From positions 434,001 through 498,000 of the forward strand of contig NZ_CP090640.1 in NCBI RefSeq assembly GCF_029633825.1: 64,000 nt of DNA, read 5' to 3'. Below the pieces are notes generated by a model that was given only the letters and a program-made list of their open reading frames with translations, did not search any database and was not told the DNA's origin. The translations under genes and the position numbers were made by a program. Positions within the stretch are counted from its first letter, which is position 1. Each line of letters starts with the position of its first letter. This DNA is from Burkholderia contaminans. GTDB lineage: Bacteria; Pseudomonadota; Gammaproteobacteria; Burkholderiales; Burkholderiaceae. Positions 36,547-45,341 of this stretch are shown here, piece by piece.

Positions 36547-39500
36547 TTAAGCGCCTCCGCCTGCTGTGCGGCCTCGGCGGCGCCAAACGCCAGCTCGGCC
36601 TGAGCACGGGCCGCCGCCCGCTGCTTTTCCCAGAGCTCTCGCATCTTGTCCTTCTTGAAGATGCGCTCGTCGTACTCGAGGATGAAGTCGAGTTCGCCGT
36701 TAGCATCAACAGGAACGCGGCTATAGCTGTACTCCCGGTCGAACTCGGGCCGTAAGCCGCCAGCGCCTCGTGTCGGCATCGCACTGACAACCTGAATATC
36801 GAGGCTATCGCGTAGGTACTGCAGCACAGCGCGAGCGCGAGGTTCATCCATCGTCGAGAACGACTCGTCACTAACGAGCATCTTCAGGCTGGGTCCCTTG
36901 TCGAACAACTTTAGCCGGTTCGTCACCACGGCCGCGCGAACAATGTAAGCCGGCGTCTCAAGCTGTCCACCAGACCCCGTACCCCATGTTGAAAGCGCAA
37001 TGCGTCCCCCACTGTCTGAATCATTCCAAATTTCGTAGCGCCTGTAGTTTCGATAGTCGGCAATGCGCAAGAGCTCCCGCCCCGCTCTCTCTTGGTCTGA
37101 GTCGAGCAGGAGCTTCACCAGGCGGTCGCGTACCTCTACGTGCTTTGGCGTTAGCTCCGTCTCTCCGAACAGGTCGACCGTTTCAACTGAGTCCGCAAGT
37201 TCGGTGACGGCTGAGAAAAAGCTGTAGTACTCCTGGAACTCCGGCTCCCACTTCGACCAGTCGATGCTGAAGCGGTCCGTGCCGAATTTAAGCCGTTCCA
37301 ACTCCATATTAAGTTGCCGTAGCAGTCGGACGCCATCATCCACCTTACTTTTGATTTCGACGCAAAACTGCTTGGTGAACACGTCATGGAAAGACCGCTC
37401 CGCCTCTTCCACCTTGGCCCTATTGTTGTAGAGGCCGATGCCCTCAAGCTCGCTGCGGAGCGCTCCCACCGCGCGGCCGAGCGCAACAAGGGGGCCATAG
37501 TACGGGTCGAAGGTGGTGGTGTCGTGAAGATGAGGCAGCGCTGACTGGAAGCGCTCCTCTTGGCGCGCGTTCGCGTTGTACTCCGCAAGCATTTCCCGCA
37601 CATCACCCAGCAATTTGTCCGGCTGGGTGCGCAGCGTGTTGAGCCGCACCTGAACGGAATGCACGTCAAACCTCCGGGATTTGAGCAGCCCTTCTACTTC
37701 CTCGGCAATAACCGTATAGGTTTTCTCTGGGTTTGTTTCGCACATCTGCCCGAGCCGACGAATCTGGTCTTCACGCTCCCGAAATCGCGCGTCTCGGCCT
37801 CCATTGATGCGCTCAATGGCGCCTTGGGAGTCCGTGATACGCTGACGCGCCAGGGTAATCTCTCTATTTGCCGCGGTGATTTCGGCATCGTGCCCAGCGA
37901 TGAGCAGTTCCAGCTTCTCTCGCTCTGCTCGCAACTGTTCCACCTCGGTGAGGTCCAACTGCGCAAGGGTGCGCCGAGTGCTGTCGATTTCTCCCGCTGC
38001 TTGGCCAAGCGGCACCGCATCGAAAACAGGTTCACGCAGGTTGCCAAGAAGCCGTTTAACGTTCGACAGCGTATCTTGCAGTTGCTCGAACTCTCGAATT
38101 TCTCGGTCTGCTTCATCGAGTTGCTCGATGGTAGCCCTCAGCGCCTGCTCGCGAGCTTTGCGTCCAAGAACAAGGTCCCGCCGCTCACCAACGAACATAG
38201 TGCGAGAACCACTTCCTTTGCCTTCCTTGGTCAACCCACGCGCGGTATCGCGCAGTTGCTCGGAGTCCCTGACCTTGACGACGGCGCCATACTGCTCGAT
38301 GAGATACGCGCGTGCAATGGGATGGTCAGTGCGGAGCTCGTGGATGATAGAGTCAGATGGCACACGACCGGCATCGGCACGCTGAAGACACCTTTTACCC
38401 TGGATGACCTTACAGCGCGAGCCCCATGAGTGAAGCAAATCGATAGTTCGTGCTTCCCACTCTGGCTTCACAATGAGATTGAAGCGGGCATTGTCCAAGT
38501 ACCCTTCGATGGCCTCCTGCCATTCGTCCGACACGGGTTCGACGAGGTCGCAGAGAACTTGGACGCCAGCTTCGGGCAAACACTCTCGAATGCGAGGAAG
38601 CGCCATGCGAGTGTCGCGATTGTAGTCGCTGGCGCCGCTCGCCAACAGCTCCTTGCGGTCAGCCAATTCCTTGCGCGCCTTACGAGTGGCTTCGACACGT
38701 TGCGTCAATTCCGACGTCTCGGAAGCGACAGCCATCAAGACACTATCTTCGGTCCCCACGAGATATGAGTGCAGCGCGCCGAGTCCCTCTTCCACACCGT
38801 CGAATGCAGGGGTCAATCGGAACAACTTCTCGACGTTAAGCTGCGTATCACTCGAGGCATCCAGGACAGCGCCCAAGAGACCGTCCAAGCGAGCAACGTC
38901 AGTCGATGCTGTAACTCGACCGACCGCATCAACCGACGCTTTGAGCTTGGGAAACTGCTCCGGAATGGGCTTCCGCAACAAACCCGTAGCCGCATTGACG
39001 ATTTGGGCGGCGGCTTGAAGCCCGGTATTGAGCTCAGCCAGCTTGCGCCGAGCTGCGGAATTGGCGAGCTCGAGCTGCTGGTCGAGGCGCTCTTTTTCGG
39101 CGTTGGCGGCAATGCCACTGAGCTTCGCTGCAATGTCGATGCGGCTCCGGTCCACGCCTGCTTTTAGTCGCTCCTCCGTCTTCACCTTTTGCTCGCACCG
39201 CCCTACTAGTGCTGAGTCATCGTTGATGCGCTTCTGCTCTTGGGCGATACGTTCATCGTCTGCCGCCACCAGCATCTTGGCCAGCAGCAAGTCATACTGC
39301 ACTTGCTCTTCAAAGGCCGACGCCGTTTGCGCAATGGCAGCCTTCAACCCTCGCAAGCGCCCAACAGTCGCCTCCAGTCGCTGCCCTTCTTGCTTCAGGT
39401 TCGTGACTTGGCGCATCAGGTCGCTGATGCGAGTGATGCTCTCATGCAACTGCTTGCCGTCATACTCCAGAATGTCATCGCGAACGAGGTCGTGGACCGA

Positions 39501-40175
39501 GCCAATTTTTTTGTAAGCAATTGACTGGCACCAAGCCTTCGCAGCGTTCTGGGCCTCATCCCAGGTAATCGAGATGCGCCCCCGGAAGCGCCCGTAGAGT
39601 GCGCAAAGATAGTCTCGCTTATGCCCGTCATAGGTCACCACCTTCGAATACCGAGCCTTCAACCGCTTTACGATTTCTTCGACGGCCACCCACTCGCTTT
39701 GCTCCGCGTCCTTTAGAAAATCGTCAACGGTGAGCGCAGCGTCGTCTACGATAACCAGTTCGAGTCGCTCCAGCTTCGGCACCCTGCGCTCCCCGACGCC
39801 GTCCACCTGTGCCGACGCGGCGACGAGCGCCGTAAAAGGCTTGGCCGAATCCTCATCGGGCCCGGGGCGGAACACGGCCGCCATATATCCTTGCGCGCCA
39901 TGGGGTCGAGAGAAACGACTGTACTCAGCACCGACGACAAATGACTCCAAGGTACGCTTGGACTTCCCGCTACGTTGCCCCTGCTGTACCTCTTCTTGGC
40001 CAGGGTTGTATGCGACGATACCCTGGTACGCGGCGGTCATGATGGTCTGGAGGCCATCGAGCATAGTGGACTTACCCGCGCCCGTCGGGCCGGTAAGGAG
40101 AGTCATGTTTCCAAGGTCATAGTCACCCGGCCGCAACTGCCCCCAGTTGACCAGAACGATGCGGTCGAGCTTCAC
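36543..40175 (-). CDS. jetC: Wadjet SMC-like ATPase JetC
   Basis: The 1210-residue SMC/MukB-like protein has Walker A GPTGAGKSTMLDGLQTIM (about 29-46), long coiled-coil arms, and a C-terminal head with the signature GTGSGGQLETP and Walker B LVSDESFSTMDEPRAR. With JetA (kleisin) and JetB it extrudes DNA loops by ATP hydrolysis. The 4-nt overlaps at both ends show coupled translation. Length and motifs match intact type I JetC. Confidence 0.96.
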   Translation of the reverse strand: MKLDRIVLVNWGQLRPGDYDLGNMTLLTGPTGAGKSTMLDGLQTIMTAAYQGIVAYNPGQEEVQQGQRSGKSKRTLESFVVGAEYSRFSRPHGAQGYMAAVFRPGPDEDSAKPFTALVAASAQVDGVGERRVPKLERLELVIVDDAALTVDDFLKDAEQSEWVAVEEIVKRLKARYSKVVTYDGHKRDYLCALYGRFRGRISITWDEAQNAAKAWCQSIAYKKIGSVHDLVRDDILEYDGKQLHESITRISDLMRQVTNLKQEGQRLEATVGRLRGLKAAIAQTASAFEEQVQYDLLLAKMLVAADDERIAQEQKRINDDSALVGRCEQKVKTEERLKAGVDRSRIDIAAKLSGIAANAEKERLDQQLELANSAARRKLAELNTGLQAAAQIVNAATGLLRKPIPEQFPKLKASVDAVGRVTASTDVARLDGLLGAVLDASSDTQLNVEKLFRLTPAFDGVEEGLGALHSYLVGTEDSVLMAVASETSELTQRVEATRKARKELADRKELLASGASDYNRDTRMALPRIRECLPEAGVQVLCDLVEPVSDEWQEAIEGYLDNARFNLIVKPEWEARTIDLLHSWGSRCKVIQGKRCLQRADAGRVPSDSIIHELRTDHPIARAYLIEQYGAVVKVRDSEQLRDTARGLTKEGKGSGSRTMFVGERRDLVLGRKAREQALRATIEQLDEADREIREFEQLQDTLSNVKRLLGNLREPVFDAVPLGQAAGEIDSTRRTLAQLDLTEVEQLRAEREKLELLIAGHDAEITAANREITLARQRITDSQGAIERINGGRDARFREREDQIRRLGQMCETNPEKTYTVIAEEVEGLLKSRRFDVHSVQVRLNTLRTQPDKLLGDVREMLAEYNANARQEERFQSALPHLHDTTTFDPYYGPLVALGRAVGALRSELEGIGLYNNRAKVEEAERSFHDVFTKQFCVEIKSKVDDGVRLLRQLNMELERLKFGTDRFSIDWSKWEPEFQEYYSFFSAVTELADSVETVDLFGETELTPKHVEVRDRLVKLLLDSDQERAGRELLRIADYRNYRRYEIWNDSDSGGRIALSTWGTGSGGQLETPAYIVRAAVVTNRLKLFDKGPSLKMLVSDESFSTMDEPRARAVLQYLRDSLDIQVVSAMPTRGAGGLRPEFDREYSYSRVPVDANGELDFILEYDERIFKKDKMRELWEKQRAAARAQAELAFGAAEAAQQAEALK

Positions 40176-40846
40176 GCGTCCTTCTCCTCAACGGTGGTCT
40201 GTTGTTCAAAGACGCCGTCTGCATCGAGTGCAGCGGTCAGTGCCTCGTTTGACACAACACCCAGGATGGTCGGGCGAATCGCAAGAAGCGCGTCCTCATC
40301 CAAGATAGAAAATTCTGGTGCATACCGGAGCAGCCTATGACGCCTAAGGTCGGCCAGGAGAGCCATCTTGTCGCCCATGCTCGACGGAAGCGCTCGCTTC
40401 AACTGCGTTTGCATCGTCGCGGCGATTTCCTCGAAGCTAACAAGCGCCTCGCCCCCCTGAGGCTGGATGTCACCCGTATTCAGCTTGTTCTGATAGAGGA
40501 ATCGCAAGGTAAGCGCCAGCGCGACGAAGTCCGGGGACACGCGCGCGCGTAAAGATGGAGTCGGTTCGTAAACGTCCGTCGGCAAGCCGTCTACGACCGC
40601 GCCGGCGGCGTACAGTCTGTAGAACTGGTTATCGCGGTCGTGATATAGGCGGAAACCGGCGAAATCGAGGTACTCATCCAACAAACTCTCAACGCGCCGA
40701 GCATCGTCATATAAAAGTTGTTCGGTTTTGTCTTCGTCGCGCACGATGACCCCGTAGGCCATCAGGCGAACCAAGATTTCCCGGAACCGCTCGCGCTTCA
40801 CATTCGCGATGGCGAGCTGTTCGTCAATTAGATTGGATAGGCTCAT
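40172..40846 (-). CDS. jetB: Wadjet subunit JetB (DUF4194)
   Basis: The 224-residue protein begins MSLSNLIDEQLAIANVKRER and has winged-helix character (LVRLMAYGVIVRDEDKTEQL-like, then LALTLRFLYQNKLNTGDIQP), as in the DUF4194/MukE-like subunit. It bridges JetA and JetC. It overlaps both neighbours by 4 nt. Confidence 0.92.
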   Translation of the reverse strand: MSLSNLIDEQLAIANVKRERFREILVRLMAYGVIVRDEDKTEQLLYDDARRVESLLDEYLDFAGFRLYHDRDNQFYRLYAAGAVVDGLPTDVYEPTPSLRARVSPDFVALALTLRFLYQNKLNTGDIQPQGGEALVSFEEIAATMQTQLKRALPSSMGDKMALLADLRRHRLLRYAPEFSILDEDALLAIRPTILGVVSNEALTAALDADGVFEQQTTVEEKDA

Positions 40847-42315
40847 TTTTTTAAGTCGATTTCGTAGTCGTTGGCCCCGTAAAACTCATTCTCCAAACGG
40901 GTCGGCAGCTTCTTGACGATGAAGTCCCCGCCGACGGCGCTTCGCGCGGCTTCCACCGCCTGCATTGCACGAATGACGTCGCGGGCACTTGCCGTAGGCA
41001 TTGCAGAAACGCGGATTGGATGTTGGAAGAGGCGCAGGTCCGCACGCAGCCCCTGCGCTACATCTTCGTTCGGTATTGAGAACACTTCGGCCTCTGCTCG
41101 CGCCATCGCCGCAGCAAGCCGCTCTTCTCTTGTCGGGCGCGGTCGAATGGACACGGTTACTGCTTTGCGGCGCTGCGTTGCAGTCTTCAGCTTAAAGCTA
41201 GCCGGGTCTAGGACGCGCACCTCCGCTGGTGCGAGGAACTGGCCGACGAGCTTTAGCAAGCGGTCCTGTTCCCACTTGGGAGACTCGGCCACTTTCTGAA
41301 CGGCTGCTAAATAGGCATGCCGCGTCTGCCCCGAGCGCAGCATCATCGACTGCAAAGCAAGGCCGTTCACACGCTTCAGATAAGTCTCCATGGCCTTGAG
41401 AAAGCCCGGCTGCTTAGACTCACACGCCGCGTCTACAATGTCTTCGATACGGCCGAGCAGCCAATCATAGAGCGAGCTTCCCGTGTGCTCCTTCGCCATC
41501 CAGTGCGCGATATCGCGCAACTGAGCATCCATTCGATTGAACTTCGTCTCTGGAACGGCCCGGAGTTTCTCAAGCTTTTGCCGAATAGCTTGGCGGTTCA
41601 GCGTCGCGTTATCCGCTGTAAGTTGCTTGGAGTAGTCTCGCTGAAATCTGTCGAGAAAGTCGACGAATTCGTTCCACTGCGTATGAGCAGACGCGGCTTG
41701 CATCAAGTGCCGGACCAGTTCTTGGAAGTAGTCGATGCCGTCCGCGAGGTCCTCGATAACCTTCTCGGCATATTCGTAGGCATCCACCAAGTCATGCGCG
41801 TCGCCTCGTTCGGACAATGCAGCCTCCAGGGCATTGCGGCAGCCGCGCATGTTGCGCTGCCGGCTTCGGCTTGGGCGGTCCAATGCCCAAAGCGCCTCCG
41901 AAAAAAGCTTGCCCGGACGGGAAAAACGAAAAGCTGCAACCAAGCCAGTCCGGTCAGCGAACTGCTCTAGCCAACCGTCTGCGACGAGCGCCCGAATGAC
42001 CATGGCGACCAGCACTTGAGGGTCGCTCGCATCGGCGGCAGTGAATTCGTCATCGGAGCCGTCATCCGCCAACGTAGTCTGGTATTGCCGGACAACCGGC
42101 AGCAGGAGTTCGCGAAGGACATCTCGAGTCAGGTGGTGCGCATAGTCGGCTGCGGGCCCGTGGAGGCGGTCATAAAGAGCACGCAAGCATGCCGCTACTA
42201 ATTCACGCCTGGAGCTGTTGAGTGGACGAAAAAACCTCTGCCGCTCGGCGTCGAAGAATGCTGGCGGGTTGGCCGCACCGCCCCCCGGTGCCGGAGAAAG
42301 ACTTGATGGGTTCAA
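40843..42315 (-). CDS. jetA: Wadjet kleisin-like subunit JetA (DUF3375)
   Basis: The product is about 490 residues from a TTG at 42315 that follows GAGGGA by 6 nt. The first residues of family type are FFDAERQRFFRPLNSSRREL, then ALYDRLHGPAADYAHHLTR. The reading frame is open further upstream (an ATG at 42396 and beyond), but there it runs over the operator and the opposite gene, with no family resemblance. JetA is the kleisin of the complex. It ends coupled to jetB (4-nt overlap). Confidence 0.9.
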   Translation of the reverse strand: MNPSSLSPAPGGGAANPPAFFDAERQRFFRPLNSSRRELVAACLRALYDRLHGPAADYAHHLTRDVLRELLLPVVRQYQTTLADDGSDDEFTAADASDPQVLVAMVIRALVADGWLEQFADRTGLVAAFRFSRPGKLFSEALWALDRPSRSRQRNMRGCRNALEAALSERGDAHDLVDAYEYAEKVIEDLADGIDYFQELVRHLMQAASAHTQWNEFVDFLDRFQRDYSKQLTADNATLNRQAIRQKLEKLRAVPETKFNRMDAQLRDIAHWMAKEHTGSSLYDWLLGRIEDIVDAACESKQPGFLKAMETYLKRVNGLALQSMMLRSGQTRHAYLAAVQKVAESPKWEQDRLLKLVGQFLAPAEVRVLDPASFKLKTATQRRKAVTVSIRPRPTREERLAAAMARAEAEVFSIPNEDVAQGLRADLRLFQHPIRVSAMPTASARDVIRAMQAVEAARSAVGGDFIVKKLPTRLENEFYGANDYEIDLKK

Positions 42316-42356
42316 CGTTGTTCCCTCGGATAGGGCTTCTGTGCAGTTTTGCGGTA

Positions 42357-42389
42357 TTATCTTGCAAGATAAATTATCATGCAAGATAA
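42357..42389. promoter_or_regulatory. Two 16-bp palindromes between jetA and the WYL regulator
   Basis: TTATCTTGCAAGATAA (42357-42372) is a perfect palindrome. TTATCATGCAAGATAA (42374-42389) differs by one base. They are 17 bp apart and end 6 bp before the WYL start codon. This is a tandem operator, very probably bound by the WYL regulator to control both divergent units. Confidence 0.85.
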
Positions 42390-42394
42390 CATTC

Positions 42395-43228
42395 ATGCGG
42401 ACACCGCTAACACCCGCCGAACAACGCCTTGGAGAGATGGAAATCTTGTTGCGTTGGGAAGGCGAGCTCGATAATGCGCGAGTACGAGAAGTCTTCGGCA
42501 TCCAAGCCGTCCAAGCCAGTCGGCTGCTGTCTGCATTTGTGAGTGAGTTCGGCGATACCGTCACGCGGGCGTCACCGCACGCACCAATCACCGGTACTGA
42601 CGCGTTCAAGCCTAGATTGGCTGGACGCGCGCCGGACGAATATCTCCAACTCATCCAGAAAGCCGGTTCTCCAGGCGTTAGCGCGGAGGTCGAGGACTTG
42701 CGACTCGACCTCGCCCCTATATCTCCTGCGGTATTCTCCTTGGCCATCCAAGCGTGCCGTCGGCACATCGGACTTCGCATCCTGTATCGGTCGCTCTCTC
42801 AGCCCGAGGGACACATCAGACTGGTATTTCCGCACAGCCTAGTTCGTGCCGCCCGTCGTTGGCATATTCGTGCTTGGTGTACGGAGCGCTCCGACTTTCG
42901 AGATTTTGTTTTTGGCCGCATCGGTAGTGCTTCGCTAGATTCGCAGCCCTCCCCGGTGCACGCACAATCAGACGCTGCCTGGAACGAATTCCTTGACCTT
43001 GTTGTAGTCTCGCATCCCGCGTTGCCGGAACCGCAAGCACGGCTTCTGCGGGACGAATACTTCGGCGGCGAGCTAAGTCGAACGCTTCATGTGAGGCGGT
43101 GCCTCGCAGGTTACACAGTCCAAGACCTTCGCATCGCGGTCGATGCAGAAAGGCAACTGCCGCCAGCGTTTCAGCTCGCCTTGGCAAGTTCTCAAGAACT
43201 ATGTAGTGATTTCCTCTTAGGCGAGTAG
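42395..43228 (+). CDS. WYL-domain regulator (BrxR/CapW-like)
   Basis: The product has 277 residues from the ATG at 42395, 6 bp after the operator. The N-terminus (TPAEQRLGEMEILLRWEGEL) is a winged helix with recognition region VFGIQAVQASRLLSAFV. The WYL domain follows (ACRRHIGLRILYRSLSQPEG, then PHSLVRAARRWHIRAWC), with a C-terminal extension. This layout is that of BrxR/CapW repressors of defence systems. It is divergent from jetABCD, which it probably represses. Confidence 0.9.
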   Translation: MRTPLTPAEQRLGEMEILLRWEGELDNARVREVFGIQAVQASRLLSAFVSEFGDTVTRASPHAPITGTDAFKPRLAGRAPDEYLQLIQKAGSPGVSAEVEDLRLDLAPISPAVFSLAIQACRRHIGLRILYRSLSQPEGHIRLVFPHSLVRAARRWHIRAWCTERSDFRDFVFGRIGSASLDSQPSPVHAQSDAAWNEFLDLVVVSHPALPEPQARLLRDEYFGGELSRTLHVRRCLAGYTVQDLRIAVDAERQLPPAFQLALASSQELCSDFLLGE

Positions 43229-43387
43229 TCACCCGTCGTCGCCTCGGCGTTCGCGTTGGAATTCGCAAGGGCGGGCAGCCGGTCCGAAAACTGCTTTCGG
43301 CCTAGCCGCTGCTACCCTAAACTGCTATCCTGAAAACGTGTAGCAGCCGCGAAGCTGTGCAGGAGCAGGCTTGCGCAACACCTGCCC

Positions 43388-43408
43388 CGAATCCCTGATT
43401 CGCCACCA
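43388..43408 (+). repeat. attR of the 31.5-kb element
   Basis: An exact 21-bp copy of the 3' end of tRNA-Met ends at 43408 and is followed by AAATGC, which also follows the copy at 45221-45238 but not the tRNA itself. Confidence 0.92.
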
Positions 43409-43414
43409 AATGCG

Positions 43415-43449
43415 AAAGCCCGGTAGATCTCTGATCTACCGGGCTTTTT
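43415..43449 (+). terminator. Terminator after the second att copy
   Basis: A stem of about 14-15 bp (AAAGCCCGGTAGATC / GATCTACCGGGCTTT, loop TCT) followed by T residues. Its sequence differs from the hairpins at 11921 and 45244. Confidence 0.85.
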
Positions 43450-43571
43450 CAGTTTGGGCCCCTGCACAAGCTAGACCTCTTTCTTTGCTCCGCAAACAAG
43501 GGAGTGCTCCGCAATTTCCGAGCCCTCCCCAACCACAGGGACAGAGGCGCGCCTTCGAGCACCCCTGCCAA

Positions 43572-43775
43572 TTAACCGGCGTCCGCCCCTTCTTGCTCCG
43601 GCTTAAGTGGTCGACCGAGCAGACCATGCAGTCTCTCGCCACCCCAAGAGCTCGCCAACAATTCACCGATCGCCTCCGACAACGACTCACGGTCGTGGCA
43701 ACGCACGTCTCGACTGTTATAGCTCAGGACACACGGATACCCCTCATGGGGCCGCTCCCACTTCGCCAACTTCAC
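43572..43775 (-). CDS. Possible small protein
   Basis: The 67-codon frame (GTG start) reads KLAKWERPHEGYPCVLSYNS and ends with LHGLLGRPLKPEQEGADAG, a protein-like composition in a 540-bp stretch otherwise without genes. No family or strong ribosome site is seen. The rest of 43450-43991 shows nothing I can name. Confidence 0.35.
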   Translation of the reverse strand: MKLAKWERPHEGYPCVLSYNSRDVRCHDRESLSEAIGELLASSWGGERLHGLLGRPLKPEQEGADAG

Positions 43776-43991
43776 CCACTCCGCGTCGACAGCTTAACTC
43801 CCGATGCGAAGATCTACCGTGATCCTCGCCACGCGACACATTTTTCTAATACACAACCTTAAGAATGTCTGCCAGCTGCCGTTATCACGACATACTGCGT
43901 CGATAGCCGATCGGTCCGACTCTGGCCACGGTCTTTGCCGCCGATGGTCCCTGGCGGTCTGCGCAGCAAGTAACGTTGCCTGCAAGACGCC

Positions 43992-44576
43992 ATGTCAAAA
44001 ATGAAACCTGTAGCCCTCCTCGCGAGCGTTTTTATTGCGGCGACATCTGGTTGCGCATCGCGGCCGCCCATTTCATTCGAGCCGCCAGCGCCGACCCAAT
44101 GCTGCTCCACTTTCCACAGCTTTCACTTCGGCGACCTTGGGCCCGACGGGGCCGACAGCGTGTCAATCCAGGTCGGACAAAGCCCCACTTTCGACTTTCC
44201 TGAAGGGCGATCTACCTTCGTAGCCTACAAAGTTCCGGCAACGCATCCCGAAGTGGTGGAAGTAAGAACGTATATCGCTGCTTGGGGAGCAATGCTGCTT
44301 CCCCATGTGACCATATTCAAACCGCGCCTGATGTTCCTCGACGACAACCTGCACATCACGGAAACAGATCGTCTCGAACCACTGAAGCGCCGCTCTAGGT
44401 CTCTCGCCACCCCTTACTTTTTCGCAAGAGCGCAGATTCCGGCAAACGCGAAGTACATGGTCGTCTATGCCGCATCGTCGGCAAATAGCGAGCGGCTGAT
44501 TGCCTATTCACAAAACGGCTCGATGTACGCCATACCGAACGCCTACGAAGGCAAAATCTCAATTACTTTCCCATGA
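43992..44576 (+). CDS. MalM-like lipoprotein
   Basis: The 194-residue protein starts MSKMKPVALLASVFIAATSG followed by the lipobox Cys (ATSGC), so it is an exported lipoprotein. The middle (FVAYKVPATHPEVVEVRTYI, then ILFKPRLMFLDDN-like: IFKPRLMFLDDNLHITETD) resembles the MalM family of periplasmic proteins of unknown role. It overlaps the next gene by 4 nt. Confidence 0.7.
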   Translation: MSKMKPVALLASVFIAATSGCASRPPISFEPPAPTQCCSTFHSFHFGDLGPDGADSVSIQVGQSPTFDFPEGRSTFVAYKVPATHPEVVEVRTYIAAWGAMLLPHVTIFKPRLMFLDDNLHITETDRLEPLKRRSRSLATPYFFARAQIPANAKYMVVYAASSANSERLIAYSQNGSMYAIPNAYEGKISITFP

Positions 44577-45169
44577 ACAAGTCAGTACGTATATTCGCAA
44601 GCGCCCGAGCAATCGCCTTGTGTGTGATTTCTGCTTGGCTCCTCTCTGCTTGCGTCTCGCCTCTACTCACGACCGATATCAAGCTTGGACCAAACGACAC
44701 GACCGCAAAGGTACGATTCCGGTTCGTCGGTAACGGTTGGTTGAATATCCTCGAACACGGAAGTGCCGCTTGCTATGCTGAAGCAGACCCGGCCATTCGG
44801 TCGCTCGCCTCCATCACCTATCAGGCGCGCTCCCTGAATGCAACAACTTGGCTCTTTAGTCAGCCAAGGCTTGGTATGCCGAACGACCTGGAGGATGTGT
44901 CGCAACTCACATACGCTGAAGTCGTCGTCAAGGCCGGCATCCCCCTCGTTTTTTCAGCACATTGGAGCATTGGGGATCGCTATCGGTACTACAAGGCTTG
45001 GCGATTCCTTAGCTTCACTCCGGCAGCTGGAGCGGACTACGAGGTTGTCGTCACGGACGACGTCAAGATACCGATGGGCGTAACTATCGCCCGACTGCAG
45101 GTTGAAGATGGGAAGGTCGTGCGAAGTCCTGTAGAGGCAACCTCGCTGCGCATCTGCGGGACCACCTGA
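44573..45169 (+). CDS. Lipoprotein of unknown function
   Basis: The 198-residue protein has a signal peptide ending AWLLSACVS with lipobox Cys26-27. It has a beta-rich body and a few cysteines (SAACYAEAD, LRICGTT). It is coupled to the MalM-like gene (ATGA), so the two form an operon. No family recognised. Confidence 0.7.
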   Translation: MNKSVRIFASARAIALCVISAWLLSACVSPLLTTDIKLGPNDTTAKVRFRFVGNGWLNILEHGSAACYAEADPAIRSLASITYQARSLNATTWLFSQPRLGMPNDLEDVSQLTYAEVVVKAGIPLVFSAHWSIGDRYRYYKAWRFLSFTPAAGADYEVVVTDDVKIPMGVTIARLQVEDGKVVRSPVEATSLRICGTT

Positions 45170-45220
45170 CTAGTCGATCTTCAGGAGCGAGGCAACTCGG
45201 TCTGGTCAATCGACGCGTAC

Positions 45221-45238
45221 ATCCCTGATTCGCCACCA
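45221..45238 (+). repeat. Third copy of the tRNA-Met 3' end
   Basis: The 18 bases ATCCCTGATTCGCCACCA match the tRNA end and are followed by AAATGC as in the second copy. This is probably the outermost attachment junction, next to core genome. Confidence 0.9.
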
Positions 45239-45243
45239 AATGC

Positions 45244-45279
45244 AAAAAGCCGCTGTTTCGAAAGAAACAGCGGCTTTTT
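45244..45279 (+). terminator. Terminator after the third att copy (probably the original tRNA terminator)
   Basis: A stem AAAAAGCCGCTGTTTC / GAAACAGCGGCTTTTT with loop GAAA. Ten bases of the stem (AGCCGCTG.TTC) match the hairpin after the tRNA at 11921. It faces the convergent LysR gene and could end both transcripts. Confidence 0.88.
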
Positions 45280-45341
45280 GATTGCTTCATCCCCCGCGCG
45301 CGATGTCGCGCGTTGCCTGTCCTTCAGCCCTTGCGCCGCGA

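Larger units (their letters stand above)
11909..43408 (+). mobile_element. Integrative element (defence island) in tRNA-Met
   Basis: The segment is bounded by direct repeats of the tRNA 3' end and starts with a tyrosine recombinase. It interrupts otherwise core-like sequence. It carries at least three recognisable defence-type modules: Wadjet, a ubiquitin-like operon, and a GHKL ATPase pair. It also has two regulator genes of the XRE class, a HipA-like kinase and an IS21-family insertion. No conjugation, replication or phage structural genes are visible, so it would need help to move between cells. Confidence 0.85.
43409..45238 (+). mobile_element. Second att-flanked segment without an integrase
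   Basis: This 1.8-kb segment lies between two copies of the tRNA 3' end. It holds two lipoprotein genes and perhaps one short gene, but no recombinase. It may be a remnant of an older element or a passenger that uses another element's integrase. Confidence 0.7.

Noticed and set aside
11909..43408. Prophage
   Set aside because: No capsid, tail, terminase, lysis or replication genes are visible; the integrase alone does not make a phage.
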